Of a stretch of DNA of 64,000 nucleotides, positions 1-7,965 are shown piece by piece. Source of the stretch: Aureimonas ureilytica. GTDB taxonomy: Bacteria; Pseudomonadota; Alphaproteobacteria; Rhizobiales; Rhizobiaceae. The stretch is taken from the NCBI RefSeq assembly GCF_001475935.1, contig NZ_LDQA01000019.1, positions 62,001-126,000 of the forward strand, written 5' to 3'. Positions within the stretch are counted from its first letter, which is position 1. The number at the start of each line of letters is the position of its first letter. A model generated the notes under the pieces. That model was not told where the DNA came from. It searched no databases and worked only from the letters and a program-made list of their open reading frames with translations. Position numbers and translations under genes: made by a program.

Positions 1-368
1 ATGGCCATGGCGAGACATCCCGGCTTGTCGGACGGGATGACCTCGCCCGAAACCTGCGTGGTGAGCGAGGCGGCCTCACGCAGCATGGAGGCGGCGAGCA
101 TCACGTTGAAGCGCGCCCAGCCCTCCGTCGCGCCGATCTCGGCCATCATGGCGGCCACGAAGGCGTCGCCCTTGGCGGCGAGCGCGTCGGCGGCCTTCAG
201 GAGCGCGGCGCGGCGCGCGTTCGGCCCAAGCGCGACCCAGGCGGGCATGGCCTTGGCGGCCATATCGACGGCGGCGCGCGCTTCGTCCGGCGTCTGCGCG
301 GGCGCTTGGCTCGCAACCTCGCCGCTGATCGGATTCATCCGGCGAAACAGGTTTCCGGTGGCACTCAT
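1..368 (-). CDS. Aldehyde dehydrogenase, N-terminal part (runs off window)
   Basis: About 122 residues of an NAD(P)-dependent aldehyde dehydrogenase are present; the rest lies beyond base 1. The protein opens with NPISGEVASQAPAQT followed by the usual helix (DEARAAVDMAAKAMPAW) and the NARRAALLKAADAL stretch, the typical N-terminal half of the ALDH cofactor domain. It most resembles aromatic-aldehyde (vanillin/salicylaldehyde type) members. The ATG at 368 follows a strong GGAGGAG ribosome site; longer frames in this stretch are out of phase. The gene is divergent from a MarR regulator, with a symmetric element between them, and an aromatic-acid transporter follows, so a role in aromatic catabolism is inferred. 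The catalytic cysteine is outside the window. Confidence 0.85.
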   Translation of the reverse strand, partial: MSATGNLFRRMNPISGEVASQAPAQTPDEARAAVDMAAKAMPAWVALGPNARRAALLKAADALAAKGDAFVAAMMAEIGATEGWARFNVMLAASMLREAASLTTQVSGEVIPSDKPGCLAMA

Positions 369-410
369 CTGGTCTCCTCCCCAGACATCCGAGGCTCCCG
401 AAGTCCTCGG

Positions 411-448
411 ATATTGCTATCTGAAATAGCGATTGACTGCTATATTTC
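411..448. promoter_or_regulatory. Candidate MarR operator (inverted repeats)
   Basis: GCTAT at 416-420, ATAGC at 426-430 and GCTAT at 439-443 form two overlapping inverted repeats with 5- and 8-base spacers. They lie between the divergent ALDH and MarR genes, where a MarR autoregulatory operator is expected. The assignment is by position and symmetry only. Confidence 0.45.
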
Positions 449-512
449 ATAACGGTATTGATCTGGCAAGAGGTCGCGGCGGTCGATTTCGAAAATCGGA
501 GCGGGAGCGGGA

Positions 513-965
513 ATGGGAACGAAGGCCGGCAAGATCGATCTGATGGCGCGTCCCGTGCTGGACGATCTTCTCGGCTATCATCTGCGCCGCGCTTCGATCC
601 TCGATCTGGCGGGCTTTGCCGAAGCGCTGGGCGACGAGATCAAGCCGGTCTCCTTTACGGTGCTCTGCCTGATCGAGGAGACACCGGGCATCACGGCCGC
701 CGAGATCGGGCGTCAGGCGCGGCTCCAGCGGGCCAATCTCGCGCCCATGCTGGCGGAATTCGACGGACGCGGCCTGATCGAACGGCGCGCCGATGCCGAG
801 GACCAGCGCATCCAGCGCCTGCATCTCAGCCCGTTGGGTGCTCGGGCCGTGGCCGACTGGCGCGAGCGCGCACTCGCACAGGAAGAGCGCACGTTCGGCG
901 CGTTGACATCGAACGAGCGCGAGACGCTTCGCGGCCTCCTGTCGCGCATCTGGAAAGACGTCTGA
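513..965 (+). CDS. MarR family transcriptional regulator
   Basis: A 150-residue protein with the MarR winged-helix layout. An N-terminal dimerisation helix precedes FTVLCLIEETPGITAAEIGRQ and RANLAPMLAEFDGRGLIERR, the recognition helix leading into the wing, and then the DAEDQRIQRLHLSPLGARAV wing and C-terminal helix. MarR proteins bind palindromic operators as dimers and are usually released by an aromatic ligand. It is divergent from an aromatic-type ALDH and followed by an MhpT-like transporter, so these are the likely targets. The ATG at 513 follows a purine-rich GGAGCGGGAGCGGGA; an internal ATG at 543 is a possible alternative. Confidence 0.9.
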   Translation: MGTKAGKIDLMARPVLDDLLGYHLRRASILDLAGFAEALGDEIKPVSFTVLCLIEETPGITAAEIGRQARLQRANLAPMLAEFDGRGLIERRADAEDQRIQRLHLSPLGARAVADWRERALAQEERTFGALTSNERETLRGLLSRIWKDV

Positions 966-1131
966 CGCGAGCGGGCGCGGCCTGACGAGGCCGAGACGCC
1001 CAGCCGCCGGAGGAAACGGTTCACGAGGCTTCGGCCCGCCCATGGAGGCGGCATTCGCTTGGGAGCGATGCCGGGAGCGGGCCGAGCGAACGCATGACAG
1101 CCGCACAAGCGGCCTCTGGGAGGAGACGATC

Positions 1132-2340
1132 ATGACATCAGCCACTCATGCCCGTGGAGGGACGCGCGCGCTCACGCTCGTGTTTCTCGCCGCGATCATC
1201 GAAGGCTTCGACCTTCAGGCCGCGGGCGTCGCCGCGCCCAAGCTCGTGCCCGCCTTCGGGCTGGTGCCCGATCAGATGGGGCTGTTCTTTTCGGCCGCGA
1301 CCTTCGGCCTCGTCTTCGGCGCGCTCGGCGGCGGCGTGATCGCCGATCGCTGGGGGCGGCGCACCGGCCTTGCGCTGTCGCTTGCCGTGTTCGGCCTGTT
1401 CTCGATCGGCACCGCCTTTGCCGGCACGTTCGAACATCTCGTTCTCATGCGCTTCCTGACGGGCGTCGGCCTCGGCGGCGCGCTCCCCAATCTCATCGCC
1501 ATCGCGGCCGAATCCGTCTCGCCCGAGCGGCGCGGCCGGGCCGTCGCCTTCATGTATGCGGGCGTGCCGCTGGGCGGTGCGCTGGCGAGCCTCGTCGCCA
1601 TGGTGGGCCTGCATGACGACTGGCGGTCGATCTTCGTGGTGGGCGGCATCCTGCCGCTTCTCCTGATCGTGCCGCTCCTGGCATGGATGGCGCCGTTCCG
1701 CGTGACGCGCACCGCCAAGGGATCGGCCCGCCGCCGCGACGTGCTTCTGGGCAGCGGCGCGCTGGCGCAGACGCTGCTGCTCTGGACCGCCTTCTTCTTC
1801 GGCCTCGTGGTCGTCTATCTTCTGCTCAACTGGCTGCCGCAGATCCTCGTCTCGCTCGGTTTTACCCGGGGCACGGCCTCGCTGGTCCAGATCGTCTTCA
1901 ATATCGGCGGATCCCTGGGCGCGATCCTCGGTGGCCGCTTCCTCGACAGCCGACGGCCCGCCCTGTCAGCCGCCCTCTGCTTCGGCGGGCTGATGCTGGC
2001 GATCGCGCTTCTCGCCATGGTTCCGGCGGGCAATGTCGCGGCGGCGCTCGTGACCGGGGCCTTTGTCGGCGCGACGCTGATTGGCGTACAGGCGCTGCTC
2101 TATGGCATTGCGCCGCAATGCTACCCGCTCGAAGTGCGCGGCGTCGGCGTCGGACTGGCCGTCTCGGTCGGGCGCTTCGGGTCGATCGCCGGCCCGCTCT
2201 TTGCCGGCTGGCTGCTGGCGAGCGGCATGGGCCCGCAGCAACTCCTCTACGCGCTGCTGCCGATCGCCGCGCTCTGCGGAGCAACGACCGTCGCCCTCAT
2301 CATCAGCCGAGACAAAGTCCCGAGCGCCATCCGGGCCTGA
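1132..2340 (+). CDS. MFS transporter, aromatic acid:H+ symporter type (MhpT-like)
   Basis: A 402-residue major facilitator protein with about 12 membrane segments. The first segment carries AAIIEGFDLQAAGVAAPKL, close to MhpT (3-phenylpropionate/3-hydroxyphenylpropionate transporter), and the loop 2-3 signature GGVIADRWGRRTGL is intact. A second-half motif YPLEVRGVGVGLAVSVGRFG is also typical of the aromatic acid:H+ symporter family. The ATG at 1132 follows GGGAGGAGACGATC; the open frame extends upstream to 1042 without a better start. It probably imports an aromatic acid used by the neighbouring dehydrogenase; the substrate is not determinable from sequence. Confidence 0.88.
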   Translation: MTSATHARGGTRALTLVFLAAIIEGFDLQAAGVAAPKLVPAFGLVPDQMGLFFSAATFGLVFGALGGGVIADRWGRRTGLALSLAVFGLFSIGTAFAGTFEHLVLMRFLTGVGLGGALPNLIAIAAESVSPERRGRAVAFMYAGVPLGGALASLVAMVGLHDDWRSIFVVGGILPLLLIVPLLAWMAPFRVTRTAKGSARRRDVLLGSGALAQTLLLWTAFFFGLVVVYLLLNWLPQILVSLGFTRGTASLVQIVFNIGGSLGAILGGRFLDSRRPALSAALCFGGLMLAIALLAMVPAGNVAAALVTGAFVGATLIGVQALLYGIAPQCYPLEVRGVGVGLAVSVGRFGSIAGPLFAGWLLASGMGPQQLLYALLPIAALCGATTVALIISRDKVPSAIRA

Positions 2341-2435
2341 GCCGGGGATCGATCATCTCGGCCTCGGCCGGTCGACGCTCCGAAGCGCGCAAGCGCGGCG
2401 AGGATCGGCCGGCCGAATTCACGGCCAGCGTGCAG

Positions 2436-3290
2436 TCAAAGGGCCGTCGCCAGCCGATCCGCGATGTAGAGGTCCCTCAGCCGGGCGGCTATCGGACCGG
2501 GGCGGCCGGAGCCGATCGGCGCTTCGTCGATCGACACGACGGGCATGGCGAAATTGGTGGCGGAGGTGATGAAGGCCTCGGCCGCCTCCTTGGCCTGGGC
2601 CACGGTGAAGGGCCGCTCGTCCACCGCGATCCCTTCGGCGCGGGCAAGGTCGAGGATGCTGGCGCGGGTGATCCCGTGCAGGATCGCGTTCGACAGGGGC
2701 CGCGTGACGAGGACGCCGTCCTTCGTGACGATATGGGCGGTCGCCGCGCTGCCCTCGGTGACGAACCCGTCCTCGACGAGCCAGGCGTCGTCCGCCCCTC
2801 TCCGCATCGCCTCCATCTTGGCCATGGAAGGATAGAGGAGTTGGACGGTCTTGATGTCGCGGCGCTCCCAACGCCAGTCCGGCATCGTGGCGATCGACAG
2901 GCCGGTTTTCGTGCGCGGATTGTCGAGGACGGGCTTGGCCTGCGTGAACAGAACGAGCGTCGGTTCGGCGCCCTTGGGAAAGGCGAAATCCCGGTCGGCC
3001 ACGCCGCGCGAGATCTGGAGATAGATCAGCCCTTCCTCGAGCGCGTTGCGCCGAACGATTTCGCGATGGACGGCGAGCAGCGCCTCCTGCGACAAGGGAC
3101 AGGGGATGGCGAGTTCCTCCAGCGAGCGACGCAACCGCGCGCCGTGGCCGGCATAGTCGATCAGCTTGCCGCCGATCACCGCCGTCACCTCGTAGATCGC
3201 ATCGGCGAAAAGAAAACCGCGATCGAAGACGGAGACCTTGGCCTCGGTTTCGGGCAGCCAGTCGCCGTTGAGGTAGACCGTGCGTGTCAT
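2436..3290 (-). CDS. dat: D-amino-acid transaminase (PLP fold type IV)
   Basis: A 284-residue class IV aminotransferase. It starts with VYLNGDWLPETEAKVSVFDRG, the standard opening of D-alanine/D-amino-acid transaminases. The Schiff-base lysine is Lys147 in RRDIKTVQ, and the phosphate-binding VTEGSAAT and SNAILHGITR motifs follow. The family moves amino groups between D-amino acids and 2-oxo acids. It ends the minus-strand pair pxpA-dat, with 24 bases between pxpA and its start, and shares a divergent promoter with pxpBC. With a 2-hydroxyacid dehydrogenase in the opposite operon, a D-amino-acid to 2-oxo acid to hydroxy acid route is inferred. A branched-chain or 4-amino-4-deoxychorismate lyase role is less likely. 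Confidence 0.85.
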   Translation of the reverse strand: MTRTVYLNGDWLPETEAKVSVFDRGFLFADAIYEVTAVIGGKLIDYAGHGARLRRSLEELAIPCPLSQEALLAVHREIVRRNALEEGLIYLQISRGVADRDFAFPKGAEPTLVLFTQAKPVLDNPRTKTGLSIATMPDWRWERRDIKTVQLLYPSMAKMEAMRRGADDAWLVEDGFVTEGSAATAHIVTKDGVLVTRPLSNAILHGITRASILDLARAEGIAVDERPFTVAQAKEAAEAFITSATNFAMPVVSIDEAPIGSGRPGPIAARLRDLYIADRLATAL

Positions 3291-3314
3291 GATGATCTCC
3301 GGGAAGCGCGGGCG

Positions 3315-4088
3315 TCAGCGGCGCGGGGCGGCGAAGGGGGCGAAGGACAGGCCATGACCCGCCAGCGCTGCCCGAAGCGCGCGCGCGGTGCCGACCGCGC
3401 CCGGCGTGTCGCCATGGATGCAGATCGTGTCGGCCTCGACGGGCAGACGCCCGCCGCCGAGCGTCGGAATGAAGCCTCCCTCGACCATGGCGAGAACCTG
3501 ATCGACGCTGCGTTCGACCTCATGGATCACCGCCCCCTCGCGCTGGCGCGAGGTGAGCATGCCGGTCTCGTCATAGGTGCGGTCGGCATAGACCTCGCAG
3601 GCCGTGCGCAGGCCCGCTTTCTGCGCGGCCTCCATGGTCTTGGAGTAAGGCAGGGTGACGAAGACGAGATCGGGGTCCACGGCCATGATCGCGCGCACGC
3701 AGAGCGCGGCGAGCTCGGCGTCTTCGGCGGCCATGTTGCCGAGCGCCCCGTGCGTCTTGACGTGGGTCATCGGCCAGGACAGGGCCGCCGCCATGCCCTG
3801 CATGGCCGCAATCTGATAGACGACCTGCGCCTCCAGATCCTCCGACCGCTCGCCCGCGATGCGCCGGCGTCCGAACCCGTAGAGGTCCATGAAGGAGGGG
3901 TGTGCGCCGACCGACACGCCCCGCGCCTTGGCGGACAGGATGGTTCGACGCATTACCGACGGATCGCCCGCATGGAAGCCGCAGGCGACGTTGGCGCTGG
4001 TCACGAGGTCGAGCATCGCCTCATCGTCGCCGATCGTCCATGCACCGAAGCTCTCGCCCATGTCGCAGTTGAGATCGATCGTGCGCAT
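3315..4088 (-). CDS. pxpA: 5-oxoprolinase subunit PxpA (LamB/YcsF family)
   Basis: A 257-residue LamB/YcsF protein. DLNCDMGESFG at the N-terminus and NVACGFHAGDPSVM are the metal/active-site signatures; SVGAHPSFMDLYGFGRR follows. Together with PxpB and PxpC it forms the prokaryotic ATP-dependent 5-oxoprolinase, which opens pyroglutamate to L-glutamate. The start at 4088 is chosen because the conserved MRTIDLNCD begins there; the frame runs 31 codons further up but through the divergent promoter. It is separated from pxpBC by about 145 bp and transcribed away from them, an unusual arrangement for a three-subunit enzyme. Shared control through the GTATAC palindrome between them is likely. Confidence 0.93.
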   Translation of the reverse strand: MRTIDLNCDMGESFGAWTIGDDEAMLDLVTSANVACGFHAGDPSVMRRTILSAKARGVSVGAHPSFMDLYGFGRRRIAGERSEDLEAQVVYQIAAMQGMAAALSWPMTHVKTHGALGNMAAEDAELAALCVRAIMAVDPDLVFVTLPYSKTMEAAQKAGLRTACEVYADRTYDETGMLTSRQREGAVIHEVERSVDQVLAMVEGGFIPTLGGGRLPVEADTICIHGDTPGAVGTARALRAALAGHGLSFAPFAAPRR

Positions 4089-4153
4089 ATCCCGGTCCCG
4101 CCCCACCGCCGCGTCCGAAGCTTGCGGCCCAGCATCCTTGCCTCCGACATACG

Positions 4154-4167
4154 ATTGGTATACTGAA
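4154..4167. promoter_or_regulatory. Candidate GntR (FCD) operator, GTATAC-centred
   Basis: ATTGGTATACTGAA, with GTATAC at 4158-4163, lies in the pxpA/pxpB divergent promoter. FCD-subfamily GntR proteins commonly bind short palindromes with a GT-N-AC core, and a GntR gene is the third gene of the pxpB operon. Close relatives of this site occur at 11655, 11811 and 32882. Confidence 0.55.
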
Positions 4168-4233
4168 AGAGCAAGGGCCAAGCACGGCCCATGGCGGTGG
4201 CCGACGGCCGATCAGGGAGACGACGCTCGCGGC

Positions 4234-4956
4234 ATGCCTCACCGATTTCCACGCATCCTGGCCTGCGGCGACAGCGCCCTGTCAGTGGAACTCTCGGACA
4301 CGATCGACGAGGGCGTCAACGCGCGCGTCATCGCGTTGGCCGACAGCCTGGCCGTCGATCCGATTGCGGGCGTCGAGGACGTCGTTCCGACCTATCGCGC
4401 GCTTCTCGTCCACTACGATCCGGCGGTACGACGTGGCGGGGATCTCGCGCCTCTTCTGTTGGATCGCCTCGAAAGGCTCGCGCCCGCCCCCGATGGAGGG
4501 CGGCAGTTCGAGGTGCCCGTGGTCTACGGTGGCTCTGCCGGGGTGGACCTCGACGATCTCGCCGCGATGAAGGGCATGACGACGGACGCGCTGATCACCC
4601 TGCACGCCGGATCGCACTACCGCGTGCACATGATCGGCTTCGCCCCGGGTTTCGCTTATCTCGGGGGGCTGCCGGAGGCGTTGCACACGCCGCGTCTGTC
4701 GGTGCCGCGCCAGCGCGTCGAGGCCGGCTCGATCGGCATCGGCGGGCGGCAGGCCAGCGTGAATTCCGTCGCCGGCCCGAGTGGCTGGCGCTTCATCGGC
4801 CGCACGCCGCTGCGCCTCTTCGACCCCGCCCGCCCGGAGCCCTGCCTCTTGCGGGCGGGCGATCGCGTCCGCTTCCGCCCCATCGGGCCGGAGGAGGGCG
4901 CGGCGTTGGAGCGGGCCGTGGCGAAGGGCGAGCCGATCGCCGGAGTGCCGCTGTGA
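4234..4956 (+). CDS. pxpB: 5-oxoprolinase subunit PxpB
   Basis: A 240-residue protein of the KipI/allophanate-hydrolase subunit 1 family. Diagnostic motifs are MIGFAPGFAYLGGLPE in the middle and GSIGIGGRQASVNSVAG then GWRFIGRTPLRLFDP in the C-terminal cyclophilin-like domain. It is the partner of PxpC in pyroglutamate hydrolysis. The frame is open well upstream, but MPHRFPRILACGDSALSVEL matches the family N-terminus, so 4234 is taken as the start. The stop overlaps the GTG of pxpC, implying coupled translation. Confidence 0.92.
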   Translation: MPHRFPRILACGDSALSVELSDTIDEGVNARVIALADSLAVDPIAGVEDVVPTYRALLVHYDPAVRRGGDLAPLLLDRLERLAPAPDGGRQFEVPVVYGGSAGVDLDDLAAMKGMTTDALITLHAGSHYRVHMIGFAPGFAYLGGLPEALHTPRLSVPRQRVEAGSIGIGGRQASVNSVAGPSGWRFIGRTPLRLFDPARPEPCLLRAGDRVRFRPIGPEEGAALERAVAKGEPIAGVPL

Positions 4957-5921
4957 GCGCGCTCGACATCCTGCAGGTCGGTCCGATGGCCTCGGTTCAA
5001 GACCTCGGCCGCAAGGGTTGGCTTCAGGCCGGCGTCTCGGGCGCGGGGCCGATGGACCCGCCGAGCTTTCGCATCGCCAACGCGCTCGTCGGCAACGAGC
5101 CGAACGCCGCAGCGCTGGAATTCGCCGGGATTGGTGGACGGTTCCAGGTCTCCGGCCCCGTGCGCTTCGCGGTGACGGGCGGCGACATGGACATCCGCAG
5201 GGGCGAGGAACGGCTTCACGCCTGGGAAAGCCACGACCTGTGTCCCGGCGAAGTCCTGACCATCGGAGCCTTGCGCGGCTGCGTCTGGGGCTATCTCGCC
5301 CTTTCGGGCGGTATCGACGTTCCTCCCGTCATGGGCTCGCGATCGACCCATCTGCGCAGCGGCATCGGCGGTCACGCCGGGCGCCGGCTCCAGGCCGGGG
5401 ACCGCCTGCCACTCGGGCGCGCCGCCCCGGCCCCTCTCTTGGCCCTGCGCCGTCCCCTCCGCCAGCGCCCAGCCGGCACTCTGCGCGTCGTGCCGGGGCC
5501 GCAGGACGATCGCTTCGGCGCCGAGGTGCTGCGCCTCTTCCTGTCCGCGCCCTTCATCCTTTCGAGCGCCCGGGACCGGATGGCCCAGGTGCTCGACGGA
5601 CCGGTGCTCGCAGCCGGGGGCGGACACGACATCGTCTCGGACGGCACCTGCGCCGGATCGATCCAGGTGCCGGCCTCCGGCCGCCCGCTCGTGCTGATGG
5701 CCGAGCGGCAGACGACCGGCGGCTATCCCAAGATCGCCACCCTCGCATCAGTCGACCTGCCTGGCCTGGCGCAGCGTCCGACAGGACGCCATGTTCGCTT
5801 CCGCGCGGTCTCGCAGGCCGAGGCGGAGGACGCCCTGATCGTCGCGCGCGCCGAACTGGGCCACTGTCTCGACGCGCTGGAGGAAAAACGGCCGCCCCGA
5901 GCGAAAGGAGGCATGCGATGA
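4953..5921 (+). CDS. pxpC: 5-oxoprolinase subunit PxpC (biotin-dependent carboxyltransferase-like)
   Basis: A 322-residue KipA/allophanate-hydrolase subunit 2 protein. LDILQVGPMASVQDLGRKGW and AGVSGAGPMDPPSFRIANALVGN at the N-terminus are near-invariant in the family; GYLALSGGIDVPPVMGSRST and AERQTTGGYPKIATLASVDL follow. It starts with GTG at 4953, inside the pxpB stop (GTGA overlap), and its own stop overlaps the next ATG (ATGA). It completes 5-oxoprolinase with PxpA and PxpB. Confidence 0.92.
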   Translation: MSALDILQVGPMASVQDLGRKGWLQAGVSGAGPMDPPSFRIANALVGNEPNAAALEFAGIGGRFQVSGPVRFAVTGGDMDIRRGEERLHAWESHDLCPGEVLTIGALRGCVWGYLALSGGIDVPPVMGSRSTHLRSGIGGHAGRRLQAGDRLPLGRAAPAPLLALRRPLRQRPAGTLRVVPGPQDDRFGAEVLRLFLSAPFILSSARDRMAQVLDGPVLAAGGGHDIVSDGTCAGSIQVPASGRPLVLMAERQTTGGYPKIATLASVDLPGLAQRPTGRHVRFRAVSQAEAEDALIVARAELGHCLDALEEKRPPRAKGGMR

Positions 5922-6568
5922 GCCAGCGGCTGACCCAGCAGGCCTATGGGAAGATTCTCGACATGATCCTGTCCGGCGCTCTCGCGCCGGGCGACACGCT
6001 GCAGGAAGCCAAGCTCGGCGATGCTCTCGCCATGTCGCGGACCCCCGTGCGCGAGGCGATCAAGCGGATCGAGGCGGAAGGGCTCGCCGCGCAGGAAGGG
6101 CGCTTCCTCAAGGTACGCAGGCTGACCCGCCCTCAGGTCGAGGAAATCTTCTTCCTGCGCGCCGCGCTGGAGGCGGCATGTGCCCGGCAGGCCGTGTCGC
6201 TGGCACCGCAAGTCCTCGACGCCTTGGCCGCGCGCGTCGAGCGGCTGCTCGGCCAAGGCCCCGGCGAGGAGGACGAGCAGCGCCGGGTGGACGACGACCT
6301 CCACCGCGCCGTGGCCCTCGCGTCGGGCAGCCGCACCATGCTGGCGACGATCGAGGATTTGCGCCGGCGCACCTGCATGTTCGATCATACCCAGGTTCCC
6401 GAACGTTTCCGCCTGAGCTGCGAGGAGCATCTCGGCCTTATCGCAGCCCTGCGGGCGGGCGACGGCGAGCGCGCAGGGCAACTGATGGGCGCGCATATCG
6501 ACCACGCCCGGGACGCGATCCTGCTTCGGTTGGAAAAGGCGCCGGGCTCCGAGGGAGCGGCCGCATGA
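5918..6568 (+). CDS. GntR family regulator (FCD subfamily)
   Basis: A 216-residue GntR protein. The N-terminal winged helix contains AYGKILDMILSGALAPGDTLQEAKLGDALAMSRTPVREAI, with the RTPVREA recognition signature. The C-terminal helical FCD domain has the expected EIFFLRAALEAACAR, DDDLHRAVA and EEHLGLIAAL...H segments, where Asp and His residues usually bind a metal and the effector. It is co-transcribed with pxpBC (4-base overlap both sides) and probably acts at the GTATAC palindromes. The effector is unknown; a carboxylate or D-amino acid is plausible. Confidence 0.92.
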   Translation: MSQRLTQQAYGKILDMILSGALAPGDTLQEAKLGDALAMSRTPVREAIKRIEAEGLAAQEGRFLKVRRLTRPQVEEIFFLRAALEAACARQAVSLAPQVLDALAARVERLLGQGPGEEDEQRRVDDDLHRAVALASGSRTMLATIEDLRRRTCMFDHTQVPERFRLSCEEHLGLIAALRAGDGERAGQLMGAHIDHARDAILLRLEKAPGSEGAAA

Positions 6569-7512
6569 AGTGTCTGATCGTCCAGCCGATCCACGAGGCG
6601 GGCCTGTCGCTGCTGCGCGACAACGGCGTCGAGCCGATCCCCTGCCCCGCGCCCGACATGGAAACGGTGGCGCGTCTGGTGGCGGGATGCGAGGCCGCGA
6701 TCACGCGCGATGCGGGTTTCTCCGGTTCAGCGATGCGGGCGGGCGACCGGCTGCGGGTCGTCGTCGTGCACGGAACGGGCCACGATGCGGTGGACAAGGC
6801 GGCGGCCACCGAGCGCGGCGTCCTCGTCTGCAACACGCCGGGGGCCAATGCGCGCTCGGTCTCCGAACTGGCGCTGGGTCTGGCGCTCGCCGCCGCGCGT
6901 CGTATTCCGGCGGCGGACCGGGCCGAGCGGGACGGCATGGCGGGCTTTCGCGAGCGCGAGCGCTTCGTGGAGCTGTCCGGGAAGACCGCCCTGATCGTCG
7001 GGTGGGGGGCGACGGGCCGGGGGCTCGGCGCGATGCTGAGGGCCGCGCTCGGTATGCGCGTCCTCGTTCACTCGCCGCGCGTCGCCGATCTCGGCGGCTT
7101 CGAACGCTGCGCAAGCCTCCAGGAGGGGCTGGCTCAAGCCTATCTCGTCTCGCTGCACACCCCGCTCCGCCCGCAAACGCATCACCTGATCGACGCGCAA
7201 GCGCTCGCCGCCCTCAAGCCGGGCGCGATCCTCGTCAACACGGCGCGGGCGGGGCTTGTAGACGAGGCGGCGCTGGCGCGGGCGCTGGACGCGGGGCGCG
7301 TCTTCGCGGCGGGGCTCGACGTCTATTCGCACGGCGCGCCGGCAGGCCCGCTCGGGCGCTGCGGGCGCGTCATCTTCACCCCCCATCTCGGCGGCACCAC
7401 CGGCGAGGCGCTGGAGCGCGTGGCGCTCGGCGCCGCGCGCAACGTCCTCGAAGCCCTGTCGGGCCGCCGCCCCGCGACGGCGCTGAATCTCGAAGAAGGG
7501 GTGTCGGCATGA
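6565..7512 (+). CDS. D-isomer-specific 2-hydroxyacid dehydrogenase family protein
   Basis: A 315-residue NAD-dependent dehydrogenase with the two-domain fold. The Rossmann motif appears as GKTALIVGWGATGRGLGAML, the substrate/cofactor arginine in LVNTARAGLVDEAAL, and the catalytic histidine in FTPHLGGTTGEA. The stretch that usually reads DVFEEEP, carrying the catalytic glutamate, reads DVYSHGAPAGP here, so the Glu of the Glu-His pair seems absent or displaced. Its ATG overlaps the gntR stop, and its own stop overlaps the next reading frame. In this operon it could reduce the 2-oxo acid left by D-amino-acid transamination. Confidence 0.85.
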   Translation: MKCLIVQPIHEAGLSLLRDNGVEPIPCPAPDMETVARLVAGCEAAITRDAGFSGSAMRAGDRLRVVVVHGTGHDAVDKAAATERGVLVCNTPGANARSVSELALGLALAAARRIPAADRAERDGMAGFRERERFVELSGKTALIVGWGATGRGLGAMLRAALGMRVLVHSPRVADLGGFERCASLQEGLAQAYLVSLHTPLRPQTHHLIDAQALAALKPGAILVNTARAGLVDEAALARALDAGRVFAAGLDVYSHGAPAGPLGRCGRVIFTPHLGGTTGEALERVALGAARNVLEALSGRRPATALNLEEGVSA

Positions 7513-7955
7513 CGGGCGATGGGGCCGCGACAACGGTCGAGCGCGCCCTCTGGGACGTCAACGCCCTCGGGGCGGGCGGTTCCGGCTTCACCCGCCGCTC
7601 CGACAGCCCGGCCGAAAGCGAGGCGCATGCGGTCATCGCCGACGAATGCGCGGCGCTGGGCCTAGAGGTGACGCGCGACGCGGCGCTCCATCTCGACGCC
7701 CGCCTGCCCGGCTGCGACCGTTCGGCTCCGCCGATCCATGTCGGCTCGCATCTCGACACCGTGCCGATGGGCAGCGTCGATGACGGGCTGGCCGGAGGGG
7801 TGCGCGCGGCGGCGCTGTTGGCGCAGGCGGGTCGGGAGGCGGTGATGATCTGTCGGCGGAAGGGGAACGCAAGCCACACCCTGGACGAGGGCATGGACCC
7901 GGCCGATCCGGCGCAAGCCGTCCAAGGGCTCCACCGCGCGGTCGGCGCATGTTGA
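7509..7955 (+). pseudogene. Internally deleted M20 amidase/hydantoinase-carbamoylase
   Basis: The open frame encodes 148 residues, whereas Zn-dependent N-carbamoyl-L-amino acid hydrolases/hydantoin utilisation C proteins have about 410. The first 110 residues match the family N-terminus, including the GSGFTRRSDSPAE loop and the metal-binding IHVGSHLDTVPMG. From about residue 112 the sequence jumps to VMICRRKGNASHTLDEGMDPADPAQAVQGLHRAV, which is the C-terminal GxxSH...DPxD element. The dimerisation lid and the remaining metal ligands are missing, so an in-frame internal deletion of roughly 250 codons is inferred, near 7838-7845. Coupling to the upstream gene (ATGA overlap) remains. Activity is very unlikely. 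Confidence 0.75.
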
Positions 7956-7965
7956 GGTTCCGGGC

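Noticed and set aside
1683-4166. Very long plus-strand open frame of 827 codons
   Set aside because: It runs antisense to dat and pxpA and out of frame with the transporter; it has no family motifs. High GC makes such antisense frames common here.
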